From: Cephalotus follicularis
Lineage: Eukaryota > Streptophyta > Magnoliopsida > Oxalidales > Cephalotaceae
Assembly: GCA_001972305.1 (NCBI GenBank)
Contig: BDDD01001491.1
Coordinates: forward strand, 1-64,000
Direction: 5' to 3'
DNA length: 64,000 nucleotides
Shown: piece after piece, positions 1 to 10,319 of the stretch
Position numbering within the stretch: position 1 is the stretch's first letter
How the letters are laid out: each line of letters starts with the position of its first letter
Program-made: the position numbers and the translations under genes
Notes under the pieces: model-generated
The model's input: only the letters and a program-made list of their open reading frames with translations
Database searches by the model: none
Told to the model about the DNA's origin: nothing

Positions 1-95
1 CTGTTGATTATTAGTCGCTGTGCTAATAACCTGTTGATTACTTAGCCGCCGTGCTAGTAACCTGCTGTTGGTTTGGTCGCCATGCTAAACAACTT
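1..95 (+). repeat. About 30-bp minisatellite inside the gypsy-alpha LTR
   Basis: Roughly three degenerate copies of a unit like ctgttgattattagtcgc...gctaataac. The same repeat, in reverse complement and more homogeneous, lies at 53265-53360 in the gypsy-gamma LTR, so it belongs to the LTR. Confidence 0.65.
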
Positions 96-614
96 ACGGA
101 GGACTTGCTCCAAAACCGTTCGCAAACGGGGACGGAATGAGAGTGCGTGACGTTGGGGCCAGGAGGTGGCGACGGTTATGACGACTGGACTGTCTGGTTC
201 CTTTTTGGGAACACATTTACTGCTTGTGTTGTTATAACTTATGAGTTATACCTGTACTGTGAGCATGCATATATTTATATATATATGTACATACTGGGAT
301 ATTATACTGTAAAAATCACATGTCATGACTCATCATTATGCATTCATTCATGATACTCTTTATCTTATAACTGAAACTGTATTTTATGGGTTTATTCACT
401 TAGCCGAGTGAGGACAAAGGCTAACCCCTACTGTAACAGATTGATGGAGTGGTCTTGACATGGAGCATGCACGGAGATTTAAAGAGAAGACTTGTTATTT
501 TTTTGGGTTGTTGAACATTTATCATGTTATCTGGTTTTGTAACATTGGATAATTGTTATTTTGTATTATTTCGCGCTCCGTTTTGGGCGATCAACAGTTA
601 TGTTTGTTTTGTGG

Positions 615-642
615 GCATCACGTAGTATGGGATGCGTGATGT
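615..642 (+). other. Conserved LTR hairpin, alpha copy
   Basis: Stem GCATCACG / CGTGATGT around the loop tagtatgggatg. The loop is identical in all five chromovirus LTR copies in the window while stem bases differ between subfamilies in a compensating way. See the matching finding. Confidence 0.7.
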
Positions 643-783
643 GTTTTAATTCGGCTTATATTGATGCTTCCGCAAGTTGTTCATGGATATGGAAAGTTTT
701 AAATTTATGGGAAATTTGCATAAGCCGGATTTATTTGTTGATTGCTTTACCACTTTTATGTTGTGGAAAGACGGGGTGTGACA

Positions 784-825
784 GTTTTCTTATTCTATAA
801 TACCAAAGCAGTTCCAAAAAAAAAA
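784..825 (+). other. Junction between two chromovirus LTRs, with primer-site-like sequence
   Basis: Directly after the alpha LTR end comes ataataccaaagcag, which loosely resembles the initiator-Met tRNA primer site (tggtatcagagc type). An A-run of about 11 bases follows, then the beta LTR from an internal point. This suggests the alpha LTR was a 5' LTR whose body was lost when it was joined to beta. Confidence 0.45.
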
Positions 826-1435
826 ACTATGGTTAATTGAATTGTGGATTGAAATATGATTGATTTCTATAGTGTTTTACCATTTATAAGTGCATACATG
901 ATTTGTAACAAATCATTACTTTACACGAAAATGTATATTTTCGAAGGATTGAAAAGTTGTTTCAAAAGATTGAAATATCATTTTCAAGGGATTGTTATAC
1001 ATTTTGATTTAATGCATTGTTTCAAGTATTTTATAACTTATAAACTACTTGGAAATGGATTAATTGTTGGATTGTGATTAAGCTGTTAGTGCGGTGGTGG
1101 AGGTTGTCACCAAAGCAACAGCGGGTTGTACCCTAGGTGCCAGGAGATGGCTAAGGGCACCAAACGCTAAGGTTACTGAACACAGAGTGCGAGTAACCTG
1201 GTTGCTGAACACAGAGTACGAGTAACCTGGTTGCTGAACAGAGAGTGTGAGCAACCTTGGATTGTATTATTAAACCAGTTTCGAGTCATCCAGAGATGGG
1301 GCTAAAGTTAGGTGCACGATGTCGGGGCCAGGAGATGGTGACGTGCTTCGTACGGGATTGGATTGATTGGTCCTCTGGACTTGATTGATGGATTGTATGG
1401 TTGTAGCCATTTGGCATGGTTTCATACCTATTGAT

Positions 1436-1436
<1 letters not shown>

Positions 1437-1481
<45 letters not shown>
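1437..1481. repeat. (TA)n microsatellite, about 22 units
   Basis: A pure TA run inside the 5' LTR of gypsy-beta. It is absent from the corresponding place in the 3' LTR (near 22170), so the 5' LTR gained it or the 3' LTR lost the segment after insertion. Confidence 0.9.
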
Positions 1482-1483
<2 letters not shown>

Positions 1484-1771
1484 TACTGCATCATAATGCA
1501 TTCATTACATGACATTCATTATCGTTGTCCCCAAAATGTAATTATATTTTCTCTACTTAGCCAGTGGATTCGGGTAACCCTATCAATTTCAGTTTTTTGC
1601 AGTGGATCGACATCGTCGAGCGTGGGGAAACGAAGAAGAGTTAAATTGTATTTCCTTGAGAAATGTTGATTCGGATATTGTATTAATGAAATTATGTATT
1701 GACTGAATTTAGTTCGTGTCTCGTTTTATGGGCAATTAATGATGGATGTTGTATTGTTAATTATCAATTTG

Positions 1772-1799
1772 GTAACATGTAGTATGGGATGCATGTTAC
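1772..1799 (+). other. Conserved LTR hairpin, beta 5' copy
   Basis: Perfect 8-bp stem GTAACATG / CATGTTAC around the loop tagtatgggatg. The stem differs from alpha and gamma, but base pairing is kept. Confidence 0.7.
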
Positions 1800-1963
1800 G
1801 TTTTAATTCAGCTTATAATATGATATGCTTCCGCTATGAAAAAAATGAAATGAAATGACATGCTTTGAAAAGTTTAAATTTTCCATGGAATTGTATAAGC
1901 TGGATATTTATATATGTTGATTGTCGTGACCCTCGGGTCTTTTATTGGGAACGGGGTGTGACA

Positions 1964-1980
1964 GTAGCGGTATCATAGCA
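1964..1980 (+). other. Primer binding site of gypsy-beta
   Basis: gcggtatcatagca directly follows the LTR end. It resembles the tggtatcagagc sequence complementary to the 3' end of initiator methionine tRNA, used by chromoviruses and copia elements. Confidence 0.7.
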
Positions 1981-2079
1981 TATATGAATATTATATGATG
2001 AGCTTGGATAAGTTCCTTGGCAATTAATAAATTGTTTTCCTAAAGATGTGATTAATCATCATCTTTTTATAGGAGACAA

Positions 2080-2437
2080 ATGGACGAAAGGAGAAGACGT
2101 GGACGGCGTCGAGCTGTTAATGAAAATATTCCCAAGGAAGCAAATGTTAGGGGAGAACCGATGGAAAATATGCCCCAGGAAGCTGCCGATGTAAATGTTC
2201 CTAAGGTAGCAAATGAAAGGATGGATCTAATGGATCGTATTGCTGATTATTTCCAGCGGCAGATGGCTGCTAATGCGGCTCATATGGAGGAAATGCACTG
2301 ATATTATGCTCAAACTCGGCCTTAGCATATGGCTTCCGACCATGATGCGCGACATGATGGGAATTAGTTTAGGAGGAACCTTGAGAGATTCATGAGACAG
2401 AATCCTCCTAGTTTCAAGGGAGAGCTTGACGCAACTG
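2080..2437 (+). pseudogene. Gypsy-beta gag, N-terminal piece before the LINE
   Basis: Begins with an arginine-rich start (MDERRRRGRRR) typical of Tekay-like gag, about 115 bases after the primer site. The gag reading resumes on the far side of the LINE at 8257. In the family this encodes the virus-like-particle capsid protein. The coding capacity is broken, beyond the LINE insertion itself. Confidence 0.7.
2423..2437 (+). repeat. Target site duplication of the LINE, left copy
   Basis: agcttgacgcaactg here corresponds to agcttggcgctactg at 8242-8256: 15 bp with two differences. This length is normal for L1-type target-primed insertion. Confidence 0.85.
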
Positions 2438-2449
2438 TTTTTTTTTTTG
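2438..2449 (-). other. LINE poly(A) tail
   Basis: A run of about 12 T on the plus strand immediately after the left target duplication marks the 3' A-tail of the minus-strand LINE and so fixes its boundary. Confidence 0.85.
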
Positions 2450-2773
2450 TGGAAAGTTAAGAATATATTAATGTAAGTAGAGAAAAAGGGGAAAGATGCC
2501 ACAAAAGCCAACGCTTACAATCCCATCCAAAAAACCGAGACAAAACGTGACTAACTCTTACACTTTTCCTATCTCTATCTAATTACATAAGAATTAGAAC
2601 CAAAACACTAATCATTCTCAACCTAGAAAAAGAACCAGGGGAAACAGTGCAGCCCAAGAGGGACACATCAAACCCAACACCCAAATGGGCACCAGCATCC
2701 ACTTGACATTAACTGATCAAGCAGCACCCAAGCACGCCATCAACAGAAAAATCCCCCCAAACCATAGCCATGA

Positions 2774-5700
2774 CTACCGCCTTTCATTGCCAATCGGAAC
2801 CCCTCCCAGCCCCGAGCATGGTCGGAAAATACTCTCCTCAATCTCCCAATTGTCCACGATGGACCTGTTGTTGGGAGTGTCTGTAATGCTCATGCACATG
2901 GCAGCCTTCCTAGCAACATCTGGTGTGATGCGAGCAAGCACCACACTAGGAGAGGCCGCAGATTGCCTGAAAATAATATTGTTCCTCTCCCTCCAACAGT
3001 GGTAGACAGACGCTGCCAGTCCTGATCTTCTCATCCACAAGTGGAAGTGGTTTCCAATAGAGTGATCCAAGGCCCATGTAGCAGTGTTTTCCCAGTTCCA
3101 GGCAGCAGGGAAAGGGCAATTATTAAGATGTAGCACTCTACTCCAAATACTCTTGGTGAATGGGCACTGGAAGAAATGATGATCTACTGATTCTTGCTGT
3201 CCGCATCCAAAAGGACATAGATTGCTCTGGACTATGCCGAGTCTGTGGAGTTTGTCCAGTGTAAAGTGAGCCTTGTGGAAGGTGAGCCATAAACAGAATG
3301 CGTGCCTTGGAATGGCTCCACTGAACCAAACAATCTTGCCCCATGGAACCAGAGGGCCAGCCAATCTAGTGGACTCCCATGCCAACTTGAAAGAGAACGC
3401 CCCTCCCACCCTACGCCAACCAATCGCATCCCTCTGCCCAATTTGACTGTCAGAGCACGCAGCAGCTATATCCCTCAGCTGCGACACATGAGCAGGCCAA
3501 TCCCATCTCGAATCCTGTATAACCTCAGATAAAGTGGTATCGCGTGGCAGCCCAGAGTTATAGATGACCCTATTCCCAATCAGCTCAAACAAAGGGAAGT
3601 TTTGGAACCAGGGGTCATGCCAAAGGGACCAGGTAAAGTTGCATAAAATGGAATATACCAGGATAGCAGCGACAGAGGTACGACGCTTCAGGATATGTTT
3701 CCAAGTGACGGATAAAGACTGCTTCCATTGAAGCTGCCAGAAGGAGAGCCCCTTGAGGATTTCCTCTTTGCACCATCTTACCCACAAAGAGAGCCTGTCC
3801 GTAAAAATGTCCCAAATTAATCTCATCACTGCTGCTTTGTTGCAATCAACAACCCTTCTCAGCCCAAGTCCCCCTTCAACCTTAGGTTTACACACCTGAT
3901 TCCAAGAGACTTTTGAAGGTTTTCTGCACCTAGCGCCTGCCCATAGAAAGCCTCTCATGATTTTCTCACATTCCTACATAGTCTCTTTAGGAAGGACCAC
4001 ATTGTGAATCCAGTAATTTTGCATGCCGGAAAGGGTGGCTTGGATAAGCTGCAACCGGCCTGCAAAGGATAGGCACTTGCTTGTCCATGTATTGATCTTG
4101 TCGACCAACTTCAACGTGAGGCATTTACAATCCATGGCAGATAGTCTCCTAGAGACGAGAGGGAGGCCAAGATATCTGAGCGGCAAAGTGCCGACCTGCA
4201 TATTTAAGACTCTAGAAATCTGATCCCTGATACTACCAGAGGTGTTGCCAAAAACAACAGAGCATTTGTTGACGTTTAAGCACATGCCAGCTGCCTCCAA
4301 AAAGCTATTCAGGCCTTCTAGAAGAAGCTTTACAGATTGTACATCTGACTGAGAGAAGAGAAGAATATCATCAGCAAACATTAGATGAGTTATACCAGCC
4401 CTTTTGCATCTTGGGTGAAAACGAAAGCCAGTCGATTCCGAAACTGATTTAAGGGAACTAGATAGGGCATCCATGGCAAGGACAACGAGAAAAGGTGATA
4501 ACGGATCACCCTGTCGAAGACCTCGCTTGCCTTCAAAGAAGCCACATAAGCCACCACTCACTGCCACAGAGAAGGAGGGAGAGGTAATACATGTTTTGAT
4601 CCACAACACAAAATTATCGGGGCACTCGATAGAGTTCAACAGGAGGAGAATGAAGTCCCAACTAATGGAGTCGTATGCTTTGTGTATATCCGCTTTGATC
4701 GAGCATCTCGGAATACCCCCTTTCTGTTCATATCCCCTTAGGAGCTCCTGAGAAATAAGGGTATTATCCCTAATGGCTCTCCCTGGTACAAAGCCCGCTT
4801 GTGCGACATCAACAAAGTCAGCAAGAATGAGTTTGAGCCTTCCCGCAATGATCTTGGACAGCACTTTATATAGGAAATTGCAGCAGGCAATAGGTCTATA
4901 ATCGTTGATGCAGTTCGTGTTTTCCAGTTTGGGGACAAGGGAAATGATAGTAGCGTTAAGACCCTTTGGCATATATGGATGGTCGAAGAAGAATCTGCAA
5001 GCTGCAATCAGCTCCTTACCAACAATCCCCCAGACTGATCTGAAAAAGAAACCGTTCAATCCATCCGGTCCTGGCGCTTTTTCAGGATGTAACGCCCAGA
5101 AAGCATCCCTGATCTCTTCATCCGTTACTCTCCTGCCCAGCATAACGTTTTGTGCCTCCGAGAGCTTCTTAGAATAGCCGAGGTTAGAGACGGTGTGAGG
5201 AGCCTGTACTCCCAAGAAACCTCTAAAGTGATCCACAGCCAATTGCTCAACCTCTGTCTGTGAGCAGGTCCAACTGCCATCTGGTTTTTGTAATCTGTCA
5301 ATGTGATTTCTGTGGTGCAAGGAGGTAACAGATCAGTGAAAGAATTTGGTGTTGGAATCTCCAAGCTTGAGCCGGGTGATGCGGGACTTCTGTTTTAGGA
5401 AGGATTCTTCCTCATCTTTGACCTTTCCCAAGGTGGAAAAAAGATGCTTTTCTTGTCGCAGAAGACCCATATCAGTTGGATTAGAGAGGAGCTTAGACTG
5501 TATGACCTCAATCTCAGCCCTGATGGCCTCCTTCTTAGGGATCGGATCAGGTTTGTTGAAGGTAAATTTGAGCTCTCTTTTTAGCATCCTCAGCTTGCTG
5601 ATGACCACTTCCAGCGGGTTGCCAACTATCCTCCTACCCCATACACTCTTCACCAGGCCAGGAAACCTACCATCGCCAGCCCAAAAGTTGAGAAACTTGA

Positions 5701-6436
5701 ATGGTTTGTTACCACAGCGCCAGGGGTCCGAAAGAGCAACTGAAACTGGGGAGTGATCCGAGACCCCTGGATTGTGAAAGAGGGCACAACTGTGATTAAA
5801 GACCTTGTGCCAACCCCAATTCCCAAGGACCCGATCCAGCTTCTTGTTAACAGTGGCATTTCCTACTCTTTTATTTGACCAGGTGAAATGCCTACCAACA
5901 CTCCTGATGTCATCCACCCCTATAGCATTAAGACACTCATTAAACTCAGACATAGCCTTAGAAAACCTGGGGAGGCCATGTAGCTGATCCTGTGGGTAAC
6001 GGGACACATTAAAGTCTCCCAAAATGAGCCAAGGGGCATGAGCAATACTTTGAGAAATGAAAATGAGGTCTTTCCATAAATCCCTTCTACTTCTGTAATC
6101 ACACAAACCATAGATAAAAGAAAGATGAACAAATGAGCCATTGCCTAGTACAGCCTTGCCGTGAACAGCCTGTTCAGTCGTGTGTGCTACCTCAAAATTA
6201 AGGATACTGGGGTCCCACACTACCCAAATCCTACCCTGTTCTGACACCGCATGATTGGTTATGCATTCCCAAAATTTACACATTCTATTTACAATCTGCT
6301 GAACTCTATCTACACGTGTTCTAGTTTCAAACAAACCACAAATGGCAACTTTATTTGTCAAAATAAATCTGCCCACCTCCTCCTGCTTTAGAGGGTTGTT
6401 GAGCCCTCTAATGTTCCATGAAGCACAACTAATCAT
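2774..6436 (-). pseudogene. LINE ORF2: endonuclease / reverse transcriptase / zf-RVT
   Basis: One reading frame of 1,221 codons including the final stop, interrupted by two in-frame stops (TGA at 5333-5335 and TAG at 3974-3976) with no frameshift. The N-terminal endonuclease of the APE type shows SWNIRGLN, a catalytic-type FETRTR, LGDFN and SDHSPV. The central reverse transcriptase shows KAPGPDGLNGFF, AQAGFVPGR, KADIHKAYDS, GLRQGDPLSPF and the catalytic FADDILLF. The C-terminal zf-RVT region shows WGKIVWF...RHAFCLWL and CPFGCGQQESVDHHFFQC. The start ATG overlaps the ORF1 stop (ATGA at 6436-6433). The family nicks target DNA and primes reverse transcription there. As it stands the gene cannot give a full-length protein without readthrough. 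Confidence 0.93.
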
Positions 6437-8097
6437 CGAGAGGGAATGGGACCCCTTCGCAAGGGACCTCGTTTTTTCTTCTTTCTCCTCTTGCCTGACC
6501 CCACAACAGGATGAAAGCTGGGAGAGTCAAGATCCGGGGAGGCTGACCTAGGAGAAAGGACTGCCTCTGATAAATTCTTGAGGGGAGTGGTTGGGTTTAC
6601 CTTACTAACAATAGGGTTCGAAAAGCCCTGAGGAGCTACAACCGGTTCTTCGACCCTTAATGGGGAACCCTCAGTCTGCTCTTGCTCATGCTTCTCCTCG
6701 TTTGCCTGTAATGCTGCACCATCCCCAGGGATATGTGTACTGATCTCACCCGGGACCACTTCACAGCCCCCACCAGGACCGTCATCAACCTGTTCTGTTA
6801 CCTCCTTCCTGTCCACTAGATGACACTGCTTTGAGGAGTGATCAAATACTCTGCACACTGAGCACACAGATGGTTTCCAGACATATTGTACCATAACCTC
6901 CGAAAGAGTGCCATTTCTACGTCTCACTTTGAACGAGTTCGGAAAGCTGCTGGAGGCTTTCATCTCCACACATACTCTGGCAAAACTTAGTCTATTGCCC
7001 GCTGAAGTAGCAGCGTCCATACACAATGGAACGCCCAACGCACTGGCTACATAACTGAGGCCAGGTCTAGTCCACAGTTCCGAGGGAATGTTTGCAAGTT
7101 TAACCCACACCGGTATGCTGGTAAAAGAATCTTTACACAGAGACATACCTTCCTCCCAACGTTTTAAGGCAAGGTATGCTCCCCACACCTCCCAAGGTCC
7201 ATTTCTCAGAACTTGGTCACAGGAAGTGTTGTTGTCGAACTTAAAAAGGAAATTTCCGTTATCTGCAGTAACCACCTGGACGGCTCCCCACTTTCTCCAC
7301 TTCTTCTCCAGCTGCTTTTTAACCACTTTAAACGGAATACGTTTACCCACAAAGTAACCGACCAACGTGTTTGACCACATCTTGACCCCAATCTCAAAGA
7401 CCTCGTCAGGGGGCTCAACAATGCAGACACCATCCTCTTCCTTGGGTTTGTGGAAAGAGAGCCTTTCATCATCCCTATGCAACTGGGAAAACAACTGCCT
7501 CCACTGAGGAGGGGAAGAGACATATTGATGATGACCTGCAGGGAGGGCTTTACCAGATGCCAATAGTAGGGCCAGGAAATTGGTCTCAGACAAAGAGTCC
7601 TCCACCAATAATTCCTTTCCCTTGTCCTGCCTTGTCATCTCTGTAGGACCCCCTGTCTCAACCTTCTCTGCCAAATCACATACTTGATTTCTGAAGGCAC
7701 TACTCCAGGAATGGGAGGGCACGTTTAACTCCAGAATTTCCTCGAGAGCCTGGGGTGCCGATTCCATCTGAGAAGACGGAACCGCGCTCAACATGTTGTC
7801 TGTCACCAAAACGGTGGAAACCACGTTGCCAATAGATGCCTTAACAGGAACAGCGCATCCACTAAGTGAGGAACTCCTAGCACCCAAAGCCGGGCGAGAT
7901 GGGGTAGAAAACATAGGTCCCCTGGAAGACGAGTCCAAGGTGGAGGGAAGAGATTCAGCAACTGTTTCGCTGACATGACTAATACAGTCGAGCGAGAACA
8001 ACTCGCCAGGGGGGACGCTTGCGAGAGGCGTGGATGGACCAGCCAGTCGACGCGGAAGAGGAAGCATGAGAAGGTAGGGGGAAGGAAGGCTGGTCAA
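6433..8097 (-). CDS. LINE ORF1: DUF4283-like RNA-binding protein with zinc knuckle
   Basis: Open frame of 554 residues. Residues about 1-200 are Ser/Pro-rich and low in recognisable structure. Residues about 222-370 match the DUF4283-type domain common in plant LINE ORF1 proteins (motifs GYFVGKRIPF, WRKWG, PVWVKLANIP). A CCHC zinc knuckle follows (C412, C415, H420, C425; CX2CX4HX4C). The end is strongly basic (KRRKKKKRGPLRRG), probably helping RNA binding or nuclear entry. In the family ORF1 packages the LINE RNA. No damage is visible. Its stop codon overlaps the ORF2 start, which suggests ORF2 translation by termination-reinitiation. The start was chosen as the first ATG in the frame after the short leader. 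Confidence 0.9.
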   Translation of the reverse strand: MTSLPSPYLLMLPLPRRLAGPSTPLASVPPGELFSLDCISHVSETVAESLPSTLDSSSRGPMFSTPSRPALGARSSSLSGCAVPVKASIGNVVSTVLVTDNMLSAVPSSQMESAPQALEEILELNVPSHSWSSAFRNQVCDLAEKVETGGPTEMTRQDKGKELLVEDSLSETNFLALLLASGKALPAGHHQYVSSPPQWRQLFSQLHRDDERLSFHKPKEEDGVCIVEPPDEVFEIGVKMWSNTLVGYFVGKRIPFKVVKKQLEKKWRKWGAVQVVTADNGNFLFKFDNNTSCDQVLRNGPWEVWGAYLALKRWEEGMSLCKDSFTSIPVWVKLANIPSELWTRPGLSYVASALGVPLCMDAATSAGNRLSFARVCVEMKASSSFPNSFKVRRRNGTLSEVMVQYVWKPSVCSVCRVFDHSSKQCHLVDRKEVTEQVDDGPGGGCEVVPGEISTHIPGDGAALQANEEKHEQEQTEGSPLRVEEPVVAPQGFSNPIVSKVNPTTPLKNLSEAVLSPRSASPDLDSPSFHPVVGSGKRRKKKKRGPLRRGPIPSR

Positions 8098-8241
8098 AAG
8101 ACGAACAGCACCCGAGAGGGAAAAAAGCGGGAAGGGAGGGAAACAGATAAGATTTCAAAGGTTACGGGAGAAGAAAAAAGGGTGAAAAAGGCTAGAGAGA
8201 AGGGGGAGCATCTCTCTCTAACCCATAATATTAAAAAGTTT

Positions 8242-8256
8242 AGCTTGGCGCTACTG
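8242..8256 (+). repeat. Target site duplication of the LINE, right copy
   Basis: agcttggcgctactg, 13 of 15 identical to 2423-2437. It marks the 5' end of the LINE; gypsy-beta gag resumes at 8257. Confidence 0.85.
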
Positions 8257-8990
8257 TTGCGGAGAGATGGTTGCAATATCTAGAGAAGATCTTTGAGATG
8301 ATGGATTGCACTGATGATTAGAAGATAAAGTTTGCTGTTTATCGGTTATTGGGCGAGGCCACTCACTGGTGGGAGATGGTCAAAGCAAATGGGAGTCAGC
8401 TAGACTCAATAGTACTTTGGAGAGGTTTCAAAGAGAATTCCTTGATACTTATGTGCCTCGGATTGAGCAGGAACAGAGAGAGACGGAACTCTTGGAGTGA
8501 CTGTGGCCGAATATCAGGCAAGGTTTATGGAGCTATCTAGACACGCAGCCTATCTGGTGGCTGATGAAGAGAAGAAAATTTGGAGGTTTCTAAAGGGCTT
8601 GCGGCCGGACCTTCGGTCAAGGATTAGAGCTATGGAGCTAGAGACTTTTGTGCAAGTTTCTCAAAAGGAAAGATTGATGGAGGGTATATCAAATGAAGAC
8701 TGTGCTGAGAGGGCCCGTGCACAACAGGCTAAAGAGGCCTCCACATAGTCTAGACCAGCTTTATCAAAGTGGCAAGGCAGTGGTTCTCCAACTAAATCAT
8801 CAAAGAATAGATCTCAACAGACTGCCACTCAGGGTACTCCTAGTCAGGGGAGTAATACGAGATCTGGGAGTTGTTCTCATTGTGGTCGTATAGGCCATAA
8901 GCCAAATGATTGTTGGAAGATGAATGGGTTATGCTTAAGACGTGGAGCATCTGGCCATTTGGCGAGGGATTGTCCGAAGGGTCAGACGAC
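8257..8990 (+). pseudogene. Gypsy-beta gag, C-terminal piece after the LINE
   Basis: Continues the capsid-type gag domain (retrotransposon gag signatures GEATHWWEMV and LKGLRPDLRSRI) and ends in two consecutive zinc-knuckle units at 8872-8913 and 8932-8973 that in the family bind element RNA. The coding capacity is broken. Protease follows directly. Confidence 0.8.
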
Positions 8991-9069
8991 AGTGCCTACT
9001 GGACTTGCTGGTAGTAGCGGTACTGCGACTGGACCTTTACAGCGGAGAGATACTGGTAAAAGCATCATG

Positions 9070-9432
9070 AAAGGTAGAGTCTTCACTCTTACTCAGACAG
9101 AGGTTCCAGAATCTACTTCTGTTGTTGGAGGTACATTATATATTTTTGGCTTTTCTGCTAGAGTGTTGTTGGATCCGAGAGTATCACATTCGTTCATTGC
9201 TACCCGATTTGCATCATGTTTAGACATAACACCTGATTATATGCCATATGTTCTTGATGTTAGTACACTAGCTGGAGATTCCATGTGTACAGATTCTGTG
9301 TATAGGAGTTGCGATATTTCTATGGCAGGTATCCCATTATATGCAGATCTGATTGTATTGCACATTCATGATTTCGATGTTATCTTGGGTATGGATTGGC
9401 TGTCAGCTCATCATGCTCTTATGGACTGTTAA
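9070..9432 (+). pseudogene. Gypsy-beta aspartic protease
   Basis: Retropepsin-type domain. GTLYIFGFSARVLLD...SHSFI surrounds the active-site region, and DVILGMDWLSAHHALMDC is the typical C-terminal signature of Ty3/gypsy protease. It lies between the gag zinc knuckles and reverse transcriptase, as in chromoviruses. In the family it cleaves the Gag-Pol polyprotein. Fossil. Confidence 0.8.
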
Positions 9433-9559
9433 ATCAAGATAGTGGATTTTTGTCTGCCCGATGGTACTACTTTCTAGTTTACGAGAGACAAGGGATTCTC
9501 AACACCGATTATATCCTTCACTCGTGCAGCGAGGTATCTTGAGAAGGGATGCGAAGGAT

Positions 9560-10257
9560 ATTTGGCCTATGTGATTGACAGAAGGAAAGAGAGTGGATTG
9601 AGCCTGGAGGAGATTCCTATTATAAGTGAATTTCATGATGTATTTCCTACAGACTTAGAGTCGTTGCCGCCGAAGAGGAATATGGAGTTCGTTATTGATC
9701 TTGTACCCGGTACAGCTCCTATTTCTAAGGCACCGTACAGAATGGCTCCTGTAGAGTTGAGAGAGTTGAAGTTACAGTTGCAAGACTTGATCGATAAAGG
9801 TTTCGTTCGACCCAGTGTTTCCCCGTGGGGTGCACCAATATTGTTTGTGAAGAAGAAAGATGAGCTGATGAAACTTTGCATTGACTACCAGATGCTGAAT
9901 AAAGCAATGATTAAGAACAAGTATCATCTTCCACACATTGAGGAATTGTTCGATCAGTTACAAGGGTCGAGGGTGTTCTCTAGACTCGATTTGATATCGG
10001 GCTATCACCAGTTGAGGGTGCGGGAGGGAGATATTGAGAAGACTGTCTTCCGAACACTGTATGGTCATTACGAGTTTCTGGTAATGCCGTTTGGTGTCAC
10101 CAATGCGCCGACAGCCATCATGTTATTAATGAATGATGTGTTCCGACCACACCTCGAACAGTTTGTTGTTATATTTATTGACGATATATTGGTATATTCG
10201 AGGAGTAAAGAGGAGCATGCGTACCACCTGGGGTTAGTCTTGCAGATTCTCAAATAA
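9560..10257 (+). pseudogene. Gypsy-beta reverse transcriptase
   Basis: Classic Ty3/gypsy reverse transcriptase: [12 protein letters not shown] at the N-terminal side, [52 protein letters not shown] and the catalytic box [11 protein letters not shown]. In the family it copies element RNA into DNA inside the particle. Motif order is complete, but the polyprotein as a whole is broken. Confidence 0.9.
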
Positions 10258-10319
10258 CAGCGGTTGTATGCCAAATTCGGCAAATGAAAATTTTGGCTTG
10301 ATCGCCAATTTTGGCTTGA

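Larger units (their letters stand above)
1..783 (+). mobile_element. 3' part of a Ty3/gypsy chromovirus LTR (gypsy-alpha)
   Basis: No coding content. The stretch is the reverse complement, at high similarity, of 52529-53340, which is the LTR of gypsy-gamma. It ends in the terminal word ggggtgtgaca, which also ends the LTRs at 1963 and 22584. It carries the LTR modules seen in the other chromovirus LTRs here: the ccgagtgaggac box near 405, a gctccgttttgggc box near 575 and the conserved hairpin at 615-642. The LTR start lies outside the window. Short open frames inside it are not convincing genes. Family assignment (Tekay/Del-like) is inferred from linkage of related LTRs to chromodomain integrase at 19.9 kb and 54.8 kb. 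Confidence 0.8.
826..1963 (+). repeat. Gypsy-beta 5' LTR (partial)
   Basis: Matches 21614-22584 of the 3' LTR. It ends in cggggtgtgaca immediately before a primer binding site. Compared with the 3' LTR it carries an extra segment that includes a TA microsatellite and the following 70 or so bases. Confidence 0.85.
2438..8241 (-). mobile_element. L1-type LINE, near full length, antisense inside gypsy-beta gag
   Basis: 5.8 kb non-LTR retrotransposon read on the minus strand. It has a short 5' leader (8241-8098), ORF1 (8097-6433), ORF2 (6436-2774), a 3' untranslated stretch (2773-2450) and an A-tail, seen as a T-run at 2438-2449. A 15-bp target duplication flanks it. ORF1 carries a DUF4283-like domain and a zinc knuckle; ORF2 carries endonuclease, reverse transcriptase and zf-RVT domains with no RNase H, as in plant L1 elements. 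ORF1 is fully open and ORF2 has only two in-frame stops, so the copy is fairly young, although the target duplication already has two differences. Confidence 0.93.

Noticed and set aside
1286-1501. Open frame with a Tyr-Ile repeat on the minus strand
   Set aside because: It is the translation of the TA microsatellite inside an LTR.
2685-7978. Plus-strand open frames within the LINE
   Set aside because: They are shadows of the well-supported minus-strand ORF1 and ORF2, with no domain wording of their own.
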